From assembly GCA_012518155.1 (NCBI GenBank), contig JAAYTC010000350.1, forward strand, positions 1-7,414: a DNA stretch of 7,414 bases, read 5' to 3'. The stretch's first letter is position 1, and every line of letters starts with the position of its first letter. A program made the position numbers and the translations under genes. Positions 1-7,006 of the stretch are shown here, one piece after another. A model generated the notes under the pieces. That model was given only the letters and a program-made list of their open reading frames with translations, had not been told where the DNA came from and did not search any database. This stretch comes from Bacteroidales bacterium (GTDB lineage: Bacteria > Bacteroidota > Bacteroidia > Bacteroidales > Dysgonomonadaceae).

Positions 1-4
1 GTAT

Positions 5-12
5 TACCTTTG
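5..12 (+). promoter_or_regulatory. Bacteroidota-type -7 promoter element of the efflux operon
   Basis: TACCTTTG is a perfect match to the Bacteroidota housekeeping -7 consensus TAnnTTTG. The matching -33 TTG element would lie about 20 bases upstream, outside the window, so only half of the promoter is visible. Transcription would begin near positions 18-20, leaving a leader of only about 15 bases before the ATG at 34. This is the likely main promoter for the regulator and, by read-through, for the pump genes behind it. Confidence 0.6.
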
Positions 13-33
13 TGCGTTTTTTAATTGCAATAT

Positions 34-642
34 ATGGACATAAAGGAAAGAATAAAGCTAAAGGCTTCCGAGCTTTTTTGTCAGTACGGCATAAAAAGTG
101 TCTCCATGGATGAACTTGCTTCCGAGCTGGGAATTTCAAAGCGTACAATCTACGAGAACTTCAAAGATAAAGAGGAAATTCTCCTGTCGGTTCTTCACAT
201 GATTAAAGAAAAAAGGAGAGATTCTTTTTCATCCCTGATAACCGATACAAGCAACGTAGTGGAGGTCTTTATCGCGATCATAGAAATTCATCAAAACAGC
301 CCCATGTGCAGCGGGAGATTTTTTGATGATATTCATAAGTATTATCCTAAGGCGGCCAAGCTTATCAAGGAAGAAAATGAAAAGAACAACAGTGAATTAC
401 GTATATTTTTAAATAATGGTATCGAGCAGGGATATATTCGCGGTGATTTGAACGTGGAGGTGACCGCTTTCTTAGTGGAAGAGAGTACGTTTACTTATAT
501 CCGCGCGAGCTTGCTTGAAAGGCCCGGTTTTTCATATCGTGAACTGTTTTACACGATGATGATCAATTTCGTGCGAGGCATTTCTACCGCGAAGGGGATC
601 AAGATAATAGATGAATACCTGGAGAAAAAGAAGCAATCATAA
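34..642 (+). CDS. TetR/AcrR-family transcriptional regulator of the efflux operon
   Basis: This is a 202-residue one-component repressor of usual TetR length. Residues 1-50 form the TetR_N DNA-binding domain: a helix with ASELF, then Y18-G-I-K-S-V-S-M-D-E-L-A, then the recognition helix S35-K-R-T-I-Y-E-N-F and the K44-D-K-E-E-I-L segment typical of the family. Residues from about 55 to the end form the helical ligand-binding and dimerisation domain, which is poorly conserved, so the inducer cannot be predicted. An in-frame TTG at 25 would add three residues. I prefer the ATG at 34, because the promoter element at 5-12 would put the RNA start only about 5 bases from the TTG. The gene is the first of the operon, 35 bases before the outer-membrane channel, so it probably represses its own operon and is relieved by a pump substrate (inferred from common TetR-RND layouts). 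The gene looks more A/T-rich than the transport genes that follow. Confidence 0.93.
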   Translation: MDIKERIKLKASELFCQYGIKSVSMDELASELGISKRTIYENFKDKEEILLSVLHMIKEKRRDSFSSLITDTSNVVEVFIAIIEIHQNSPMCSGRFFDDIHKYYPKAAKLIKEENEKNNSELRIFLNNGIEQGYIRGDLNVEVTAFLVEESTFTYIRASLLERPGFSYRELFYTMMINFVRGISTAKGIKIIDEYLEKKKQS

Positions 643-677
643 CGTGTGTAACGAAGTGAAAAAAGAAACCAAATTTT

Positions 678-2138
678 ATGAAAGAACCTGATTTGAAATT
701 GATAATGAAATTACTACGAAGCCTGGTACTACTATTCGGGCTTTCAACCATCACGACGGTCAATGCTCAACAGTCCGATAGCTTGAAAATTGATCTAAAC
801 ACGGCGTTAGAAATCGCGCTCAGCGAGAATCCTACCGTGAAAGTGGCGGATATGGAAATTGAAAAGAAACAATACGCGAAAAAATCAGCTTACGGTGCTC
901 TAATGCCGCAAGTAGATCTTATTGGGCAGTACCAACGTGCCATCAAAAGACAGACCGTTTACTTCGACGACGGGTTTGGCTTTGGAGGAGGCGATGTGGA
1001 TCCCGGGGATTACACCCCGGAGGAACGGCAAATTCTTGGAGTACTGAACAAGCTGATGATGCCCGATCCGGAAACATCGGGCGAAGGAATCCAGATGGGC
1101 CGATTCAACGTCTGGTCGGCAGGGATGAACGTGAGCCTACCCATAGTGATGCCCTCTCTCTGGAAAAATATCCAGATGAGCGATGTGGATATTCATATCG
1201 CCATGGAACAAGCACGCGGATCGCGTATCAATCTGGTGAACCAGGTGAAAAAATCGTTCTTTAGCCTCCTCTTGGCTCAGGATAGCTACGGTGTGTTCAA
1301 GAAAACATACGAAACGGACTCTATAAACTTGGAAAATATACGCAATAGGTACAACCAAGGTGTAGTAGCCGAGTACGATGTGATCACAGCCGACGTGCGA
1401 CTGAAGAGCTTGATTCCTAATATACTCCAGTCGGAGAACATGATGAAAATTGCCGAGCTGCAGCTGAAGATGCTGATGGGAGTCGATGGGGATGTGCCCC
1501 TTAAAATCGTGGGGTCGTTAGACGAGTATGAACAAACGATGTTTGAAGCGATCGTCCCCGCGGACACGTCGCTTCTGCATAACAGCGATATCAAGCAGTT
1601 CGACCTGCAAGCAAAGCAGGCTCAAAATGCCTATGAAATGCAAAAACTGCAGTACGCGCCTACCTTGGTGAGTACCTTTAACTGGACCTACATGAGCCAG
1701 AATAACGACTTCAGGTTTTCACACTACCGTTGGGATCCTTACTCCATGCTGGGCTTCACCTTGCAGATCCCCATCTTTAGCGGGGGGCAGCGGTACCATA
1801 ACGTGAAGCAGTCCGAAATTCAATTGTGGCAACTGCAGGAACAGCGCAAGGATATAGAACGGGGATTGAAACTTTCCATTAAAAATAATTTCGATCTTAT
1901 CCATAAGAACATCGAGCAGGTAGTAGCTACCCAATCGTCGGTTGAACAAGCGCGCAAAGGGCATGAGATCACGCTCAAGCGATACGAAACGGGAATGGGA
2001 ACCATCGTGGATGTCAACGCGGCCGCGCTGGCTGTCCTGAATGCCGAGCTGCAGTACAGGAACGCGATTTACGATTACCTTGCTGCCAAGGCCGACTTGG
2101 AAAAGGTGTTGGGATACGATATCGAACCGGTGAATTAA
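678..2138 (+). CDS. TolC-family outer-membrane efflux channel protein
   Basis: This 486-residue protein is the outer-membrane exit duct of the tripartite pump. An N-terminal signal peptide is visible, with a hydrophobic LLRSLVLLFGLSTITTVNA stretch and likely cleavage after A30, before QQ. Two tandem OEP repeats follow, about residues 35-270 and 300-480. Each contains the periplasmic tip signature RY-x2-G-x5-DV: R224-Y-N-Q-G228 to D234-V, and R435-Y-E-T-G439 to D445-V. The first half carries a Gly/acidic insert at about residues 97-140, probably a surface loop between barrel strands, with no equivalent in the second half. An alternative start at 705 gives a compact signal peptide beginning MKLLRS and is equally credible. 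Both starts lack a Shine-Dalgarno sequence, as is normal in Bacteroidota. The gene lies 35 bases after the regulator and 36 bases before the adaptor, consistent with co-transcription. TolC family membership is clear; the substrate is not. Confidence 0.95.
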   Translation: MKEPDLKLIMKLLRSLVLLFGLSTITTVNAQQSDSLKIDLNTALEIALSENPTVKVADMEIEKKQYAKKSAYGALMPQVDLIGQYQRAIKRQTVYFDDGFGFGGGDVDPGDYTPEERQILGVLNKLMMPDPETSGEGIQMGRFNVWSAGMNVSLPIVMPSLWKNIQMSDVDIHIAMEQARGSRINLVNQVKKSFFSLLLAQDSYGVFKKTYETDSINLENIRNRYNQGVVAEYDVITADVRLKSLIPNILQSENMMKIAELQLKMLMGVDGDVPLKIVGSLDEYEQTMFEAIVPADTSLLHNSDIKQFDLQAKQAQNAYEMQKLQYAPTLVSTFNWTYMSQNNDFRFSHYRWDPYSMLGFTLQIPIFSGGQRYHNVKQSEIQLWQLQEQRKDIERGLKLSIKNNFDLIHKNIEQVVATQSSVEQARKGHEITLKRYETGMGTIVDVNAAALAVLNAELQYRNAIYDYLAAKADLEKVLGYDIEPVN

Positions 2139-2174
2139 GAATTAACGTTCGAAACAAAATACAGAAATAATTAT

Positions 2175-3197
2175 ATGAGACAATACAGCTTGTTAAAAAT
2201 TACCCCGTTAGTGGCAGCGGCATTACTGGCTTCCTGCGGTGGGGGAGATCGTTCGCAAAGCACGGAGAGTGACGCTCCGCAGAAAAGTAAGGTGCGCGTG
2301 GAAGAGGTACGGCTCGTGCCGGTGGATCAAGTGTCCACGTTTACAGCAACAGTAGAGGCAGACCAAGTAAATAACATAGCACCCGCGATGGGCGGCCGTA
2401 TCCGTGAGATCAAGGTCGACGTGGGGGCACGCGTGAAACGGGGACAAGTGGTGGCCACGATGGATGGATCCACGCTTTCGCAGCAGCAGACACAGGTAGC
2501 CACGCTACAAAGAGACTACGAGCGGTACCAAGAGCTGTATGAAGTAGGTGGCATCTCCAAACAGCAACTGGATCAGGCGAAAACGCAGTTAGACGTGGCA
2601 GAATACGCGTTGGGGAACTTAAACGAAAATACCACCCTCGTAGCCCCTATCAACGGGCTGGTCACCGCGCGTAACTACGATCCGGGCGACGTGGCCACGC
2701 AGCTTCCTATACTCACCATCGAGAGCATCAACCCGGTGAAGGTGAAGGTGAACGTGTCGGAGTCTTACTACAGCATGGTCACGATAGGGATGCCGGTGGA
2801 GGTGCAGGTAGACGCGCTGGGAAGCGAAACCTTCCAAGGAAAGGTATCCCTCATCCATCCTACCATCGATCCAGTATCGCACACGTTTACCGTGGAGATA
2901 ACGGTACCCAATAACGACCAACGCCTGCGACCCGGCATGTTCGCGCGCGTACGGATGAACTTCGGAACAAACGAACGGCCGTTACTTGCCGACCGGGCGG
3001 TATTGAAACAGGTGGGGTCCAACGACCGTTACGTCTTCTTGGAAAAAGATGGAAAAGCAGTCTACACTCTCGTCGAGTTAGGAGTACGGTTAGATGATAA
3101 GTACGAGATCCTATCCGGGCTCAAAGCCGGAGACAAGGTAATCGTGCATGGCAATACCGGGCTTATCGACGGATCCGAAGTGGAGGTCGTACAATGA
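2175..3197 (+). CDS. RND efflux periplasmic adaptor (membrane fusion lipoprotein, AcrA/HlyD type)
   Basis: This 340-residue adaptor links the inner-membrane pump to the outer-membrane channel. A lipoprotein signal is evident: a short basic start, a hydrophobic run and the lipobox LLAS before C21, followed by GGGD and a Ser/Gln-rich linker. Split lipoyl halves lie at about residues 67-97 (AMGGRIREIKVDVGARVKRG) and 152-183 (APINGLVTARNYDPGDVA). Between them is a short alpha-hairpin, about 99-150, whose tip has R117-x3-L121-x6-S128-x4-D133, the RLSD motif known from adaptors that dock with TolC-type channels. The beta-barrel covers about 184-262, with the LRPGMFARV signature at 251-259, and the membrane-proximal domain covers 263-340. 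No Met- or His-rich N-terminal segment typical of copper adaptors is present. The gene sits between the channel and pump genes, and a 95-base spacer precedes the pump. Confidence 0.95.
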   Translation: MRQYSLLKITPLVAAALLASCGGGDRSQSTESDAPQKSKVRVEEVRLVPVDQVSTFTATVEADQVNNIAPAMGGRIREIKVDVGARVKRGQVVATMDGSTLSQQQTQVATLQRDYERYQELYEVGGISKQQLDQAKTQLDVAEYALGNLNENTTLVAPINGLVTARNYDPGDVATQLPILTIESINPVKVKVNVSESYYSMVTIGMPVEVQVDALGSETFQGKVSLIHPTIDPVSHTFTVEITVPNNDQRLRPGMFARVRMNFGTNERPLLADRAVLKQVGSNDRYVFLEKDGKAVYTLVELGVRLDDKYEILSGLKAGDKVIVHGNTGLIDGSEVEVVQ

Positions 3198-3260
3198 AGT
3201 TTCATGATTTCGGGGCGTGTCGGATCGAGTCGAAGAAACGATATGCCCAAATCCGAAACT
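3198..3260 (+). repeat. Imperfect inverted repeat in the adaptor-pump spacer
   Basis: The left arm at 3198-3216 starts AGTTTC and continues with GATTT and GGGGC. The right arm at 3245-3260 reads GCCCAAATCCGAAACT. They pair as 6 bp, 5 bp and about 4 bp, interrupted by small internal loops and bulges, around a 28-base loop. It begins directly after the adaptor stop codon. There is no T-run behind it, so it is not an obvious terminator. It could be a transcript-stability or processing hairpin that sets the adaptor-to-pump ratio (inference). Confidence 0.45.
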
Positions 3261-3292
3261 TGAAATCAATCCCAAATTCAAAATAAACGAAT

Positions 3293-6200
3293 ATGAAGAT
3301 ATACGAAACCGCGGTGAAAAATCCCGTGGGTACCTCAGTAATATTTATCGGGATCGTGTTGATCGGAATACTCTTCTACAGGCAATTACCGGTTGACCTC
3401 TATCCCAATATCGACCTGAATATCGTGTCGGTGATGACCTCCTACTCGGGTGCCGGAGCGCAAGACGTGGAGGCCAACGTGACGCGCCCGTTGGAGGATG
3501 TGCTGAACACCACCGAGAAATTAAAAGAGATACGATCGCTCTCGAGAGACGGGATGTCGATGATCATGCTGGAGTTTGACTTCGGTACCGACATGGACGC
3601 GGTGATGAACGACGTGCGAGATAAAGTGGACATTATAGCGGGATTCCTGCCAGATGGCACGGAAGATCCCATGATCCTGAAGTTTAGCTCCGATATGATC
3701 CCTGTAGTGGTGCTTTCAGCCACCGCGGAAGAGAGTGCAGGGGCACTTTACAAGATACTCGACGAGCAGGTGGCTAACCCCCTCAACAGGGTATCCGGCG
3801 TGGGTACCGTCTCCGTGGGAGGCGCTCCCCAACGGGAGATACAGGTTAACGTGATCCCCGATAAGCTGGAAGCATACAGCATTTCACTGGAACAGATCGC
3901 TCAAGTGATCGCCGCGGAGAACGTGAACGTGCCGGCAGGAGATTTCGATATTGGTACGCAAACCTACATGCTGCGGCTCGAAGGCGAGTTCAAGGACAGC
4001 AAGCATTTGAACGATATCGTGGTAGGGAATAACCAGGGAAGAGCCATCTACCTGCGGGATGTGGCCACGGTGAAAGATACGGTGGAGAGCCGCATCCAGG
4101 AAAACTATACCAACGGGCGACGTAGCGCGAGCATCGTGGTACAGAAACAGTCGGGCGCCAATACCGTGGCTATTGCTGACGCGGTGAGAAGCCAGCTTCC
4201 CGAGCTGAAGAAAAACCTTCCACCCGATATCGAAATCGAGACGGTGATGGATACATCCGACTATATCAAGACCTCCATCAACAGCTTGCTCGAGACCATT
4301 TTCTTGGCATTGATTATCGTGGGTGTCATCGTGCTCTTCTTCTTGGGGAGATGGCGAGCCACGGTTATCATCATGGTGGCGATCCCCATCTCGCTGATCG
4401 GGTCGTTCATCTACCTGTTCCTCACCGGAAATACCATTAATATTATATCGCTATCGGCACTCTCGATCACCATCGGGATGGTGGTAGACGACGCGATCGT
4501 GGTACTCGAAAATATCACTTCTCATATCGAACGGGGTAGCCGGCCCAAACAGGCAGCTGTCTACGGAACCGAAGAGGTCTCCCTGTCGGTAATCGCGTCT
4601 ACGCTTACCATTGTCGCGGTGTTCTTGCCGATGACCATGGTGGGTGGATTCGCTGGGGTAATGTTTAAACAGCTGGGATGGATGGTGAGTATCATCATCA
4701 CACTTTCGTTGATTATATCGCTTACGCTCACGCCCATGATGAGCGCGCATATGATGCGTTCCTCAAAGGAGGCGAAGGTATCCGGGTTCGACCGGTGGTA
4801 TAATAAACGAATACTGCCTCTTCTGGATAAACTCGATCACGGGTACGCTCGCCTCGTGAATTGGGTGTCGAGACGGAGACGAACAACCCTCGCGGGAGTG
4901 ATCCTGATATTTATCGTGGGCGCGGTAATCAGTGCGGTGACCCTTCGTACCGAGTTTATGCCGGCGTCCGATAATAACTCCATTGCCATGACCGTGGAGA
5001 TGCCGACGGGTACACGGATGGAGGTGGCACGTGAGGTGGGACAAGGTATCGCGCAGCGGTTGAGAGAAAAGTACCCCGAAATAGAGATTGTCTCCTTTAG
5101 CGTGGGGGCGGCCAGTGAGGACGACTCTTGGGCAGCTATGCAGGACAATGCTTCCAACATCATGACGTATACCATGCGGCTCACCGAGGCGAAAAACAGG
5201 AATAAAACCATTTACGATATCTCGGACGAGATACGGGCCGATCTGGGCGATATGCCGGAGCTCCACCGCTTTCAGGTACAACCGGGTGGAGGCGATATGG
5301 GCATGACCGGCGGCAGTAACGTGGCGTTGGATATCTACGGGTACGACCTCGCGCTCACCGACCAGGTGGCCGAGGACGTGAGAAGCTTCCTCGAGAACGT
5401 GGATGGACTGAGAGATATCACCGTGTCGCGGAAGGATTACCGGATGGAGTACCAAATCCAGTTCGACCGGGAGAAGCTCTCGCTGAACGGGCTGAATATG
5501 ATGACCGCTGCAAATGCCGTGCGTAACCGGATTAACGGCCTCACCATGTCGCGTTACCGTGAAGATGGAGAAGAGTACGATATCAGGGTACGTTTTGAAG
5601 AGCAATACCGGCAGTCGATTGAAGATATAGAAAATATCCTCATTTACAACCCTATGGGGATAGGAGTGCGGGTGCGAGACCTGGGGCAAGTGGTGGAGAC
5701 ATCGTCGCTTCCCCAAATCGACCGTCAAGACAGGCAGCGGATCGTGACCGTAAGTGGAACCATCTACGGGCGCGCGTTGAGTGAAGTGGTGGATGACGTG
5801 AATAGCGTGCTCGCCCAGGCCGATCCTCCTTCGGGAGTGCAAGTGGAAATAAGCGGGTCGCTCGAAGATCAGCAAGAGGCATTCTCGGAGCTGGCTTTAC
5901 TGCTCATGATCGTGTCCCTGTTGGTATACATCGTGCTTGCTTCTCAATTCGAATCGCTCACGTACCCGTTCATGATTATCTTGACCGTTCCCTTCGCGTT
6001 CACGGGATCGCTCCTGTTGCTCGCGATCACGGGAGAACCTTTGGGTATCATGGGATTCGTGGGATTGATCATGCTCGTGGGGATGGTGGTGAAGAATGGT
6101 ATCGTGCTTATCGACTATATCAACCTGAACCGGGAGAGGGGAATGTCCATCATCACCGCCGTGGTACACGGGGGACGCTCGAGGCTCCGCCCCGTTTTGA

Positions 6201-6421
6201 TGACTACCTTTACCACCATCTTGGGTATGATACCTCTGGCAGTGGGAACCGGTCAAGGCTCCGAGATGTGGCAGTCGCTGGGGATCTCCATTATCGGGGG
6301 GATGACGTTCTCAACCATTATCACCTTGGTTCTCATTCCCGCTATCTACTCCATGATGGCAGGATATGGTGTGCGCAGACAGCGCCGCAAACACCGTAAG
6401 CAATTGGAACTGATTGGATGA
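3293..6421 (+). CDS. RND multidrug-type efflux pump, inner-membrane permease (AcrB/HAE-like)
   Basis: This 1042-residue, full-length RND permease is the proton-driven engine of the tripartite system. The first membrane helix is at about 13-30. The first periplasmic domain (31-330) includes the family-typical GTDMDAVMNDVRDKVD segment. A TM2-TM6 block spans about 333-485. The seventh helix is at about 533-550, the second periplasmic domain at about 555-862, and a TM8-TM12 block at about 865-1022. TM4 contains G395-M-V-V-D399-D400-A-I-V-V-L-E-N, and TM10 contains G930-M-V-V-K934-N. These are the Asp-Asp and Lys residues of the proton relay, so the pump should be active. The VVDDAIVV form is that of HAE drug-type pumps rather than the HME metal type. 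A Gly/Met-rich loop at 665-674 (GGGDMGMTGG) is unusual. The tail is basic and cytoplasmic. No substrate can be assigned from sequence; hydrophobic toxins, bile acids or antibiotics are family possibilities. Confidence 0.96.
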   Translation: MKIYETAVKNPVGTSVIFIGIVLIGILFYRQLPVDLYPNIDLNIVSVMTSYSGAGAQDVEANVTRPLEDVLNTTEKLKEIRSLSRDGMSMIMLEFDFGTDMDAVMNDVRDKVDIIAGFLPDGTEDPMILKFSSDMIPVVVLSATAEESAGALYKILDEQVANPLNRVSGVGTVSVGGAPQREIQVNVIPDKLEAYSISLEQIAQVIAAENVNVPAGDFDIGTQTYMLRLEGEFKDSKHLNDIVVGNNQGRAIYLRDVATVKDTVESRIQENYTNGRRSASIVVQKQSGANTVAIADAVRSQLPELKKNLPPDIEIETVMDTSDYIKTSINSLLETIFLALIIVGVIVLFFLGRWRATVIIMVAIPISLIGSFIYLFLTGNTINIISLSALSITIGMVVDDAIVVLENITSHIERGSRPKQAAVYGTEEVSLSVIASTLTIVAVFLPMTMVGGFAGVMFKQLGWMVSIIITLSLIISLTLTPMMSAHMMRSSKEAKVSGFDRWYNKRILPLLDKLDHGYARLVNWVSRRRRTTLAGVILIFIVGAVISAVTLRTEFMPASDNNSIAMTVEMPTGTRMEVAREVGQGIAQRLREKYPEIEIVSFSVGAASEDDSWAAMQDNASNIMTYTMRLTEAKNRNKTIYDISDEIRADLGDMPELHRFQVQPGGGDMGMTGGSNVALDIYGYDLALTDQVAEDVRSFLENVDGLRDITVSRKDYRMEYQIQFDREKLSLNGLNMMTAANAVRNRINGLTMSRYREDGEEYDIRVRFEEQYRQSIEDIENILIYNPMGIGVRVRDLGQVVETSSLPQIDRQDRQRIVTVSGTIYGRALSEVVDDVNSVLAQADPPSGVQVEISGSLEDQQEAFSELALLLMIVSLLVYIVLASQFESLTYPFMIILTVPFAFTGSLLLLAITGEPLGIMGFVGLIMLVGMVVKNGIVLIDYINLNRERGMSIITAVVHGGRSRLRPVLMTTFTTILGMIPLAVGTGQGSEMWQSLGISIIGGMTFSTIITLVLIPAIYSMMAGYGVRRQRRKHRKQLELIG

Positions 6422-6460
6422 TGTGGTGATTAAATGATTGTATCTTTTTCTAAAAAAAAT

Positions 6461-6754
6461 ATGAAAGCAGTAATGATTATGTTAGACCAAGCACACTACG
6501 AGCAGGTAGTGGAAGAGCTGGGGTCACTCAACATACGAGGATTCACCTCGTGGAAAGAAGTATATGGCAGGGGCAGCAAGGATGGGATCCCGCACTACGG
6601 GACCCACGCGTGGCCCTCGGTTAATAATGCCATCCTCACCATGGTGGAAGACGACCGGGTTCAGCTCCTATTAAAACGGTTGAGAGAGATCGACGAGGAG
6701 TCGGCCAACCTCGGGTTGCGTGCCTTCGTCTGGAACGTGGAGGATATGATTTAA
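6461..6754 (+). CDS. PII-like (GlnB-fold) small protein associated with RND efflux operon
   Basis: This is a 97-residue cytoplasmic protein with the outline of the PII fold. It has an opening strand KAVMIML, a helix HYEQVVEELGSLNI, a second strand entering the T-loop region (GFTSWKEVYGRGSKDGIPHYGTHAWP), a third strand NAILTMVED, a helix VQLLLKRLREIDEES, and a final strand GLRAFVWNVEDMI that resembles the FVLPVEEAI strand of GlnB. The glycine-rich B-loop (TGKIGDGK) that binds ATP in canonical PII is absent, and the T-loop carries H45, H49 and W51 (ATG-6461 numbering). An in-frame ATG at 6434, 12 bases after the pump stop, would give 106 residues. I prefer 6461 because MKAVMI begins exactly at the first PII strand and follows an A-rich leader. 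The gene is last in the operon, before the terminator. PII-like relatives are known beside RND metal and drug pumps. Here it may sense a ligand and tune the pump, but this role is inferred. Confidence 0.75.
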   Translation: MKAVMIMLDQAHYEQVVEELGSLNIRGFTSWKEVYGRGSKDGIPHYGTHAWPSVNNAILTMVEDDRVQLLLKRLREIDEESANLGLRAFVWNVEDMI

Positions 6755-6790
6755 CCGATTTGATGGACAGAAATATGATTTGTTGTAAAG

Positions 6791-6819
6791 AACCGGGCAT
6801 GAACTTGCTCGGTTTTTTT
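6791..6819 (+). terminator. Intrinsic terminator of the efflux operon
   Basis: AACCGGGCA at 6791-6799 pairs with TGCTCGGTT at 6806-6814, giving a 9-bp stem with one G-U pair and a 6-base loop. A run of T follows to 6819. Upstream A residues can extend the stem into the T-run. It lies 36 bases after the PII-like gene and marks the end of the operon. Confidence 0.88.
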
Positions 6820-6841
6820 GGCTCTCGGCCACACGAGTAGT

Positions 6842-6883
6842 ACCCGCCTACAACGAATAGTTTCGTTTTGCAGAATGGCGGGT
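6842..6883. repeat. Nested inverted repeat between operon terminator and next promoter
   Basis: The outer arms ACCCGCC (6842-6848) and GGCGGGT (6877-6883) are a perfect 7-bp inverted repeat. Inside them, AACGAA (6852-6857) and TTCGTT (6862-6867) form a perfect 6-bp stem with a TAGT tetraloop. The inner stem is followed by TTTTG, but too few T residues follow for a strong terminator. Role unknown. The rest of the 252-base gap holds the terminator, the promoter below and no visible open reading frame. Confidence 0.5.
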
Positions 6884-6931
6884 GGCATTGCTTGGTGGAT
6901 CTCGCGGGGCGTTAAATTGTTTCCTCCCCTC

Positions 6932-6962
6932 TTGACTTCTCGTGCGATAAATTGTATCTTTG
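6932..6962 (+). promoter_or_regulatory. Bacteroidota-type promoter for the AspT/YidE-family transporter
   Basis: TATCTTTG at 6955-6962 is a perfect match to the TAnnTTTG -7 element. A TTG within TTGAC at 6932-6936 serves as the -33 element. The spacing between them is 20 bases, within the usual 19-21. Transcription should start near 6969, leaving a leader of about 37 A/T-rich bases before the ATG at 7007. The transporter is therefore a separate transcription unit from the efflux operon. Confidence 0.8.
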
Positions 6963-7006
6963 CAAGACTAAGGTTATCATTTTTATTTATTAAACTGCCC
7001 GTTGTT

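Noticed and set aside
25..33. TTG start for the regulator at 25
   Set aside because: It would lie about 5 bases from the predicted RNA start. The ATG at 34 begins right at the MDIKERI segment normal for TetR proteins.
4763..5875. Long reverse-strand open frame of 370 codons opposite the pump gene
   Set aside because: Its product is rich in His/Arg with no recognisable domain, and it lies wholly within the confidently identified pump gene. It is best explained by the codon usage of that gene read in antisense. The other reverse-strand frames across the transport genes are rejected for the same reason.
3293..6421. Classification as a heavy-metal (CzcA/CusA) HME pump
   Set aside because: TM4 has the VVDDAIVVLEN form of HAE pumps, not the VDGAVVxVEN or VDAAIVMIEN form of HME pumps. 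The Met similarity is reported only as a tentative observation.
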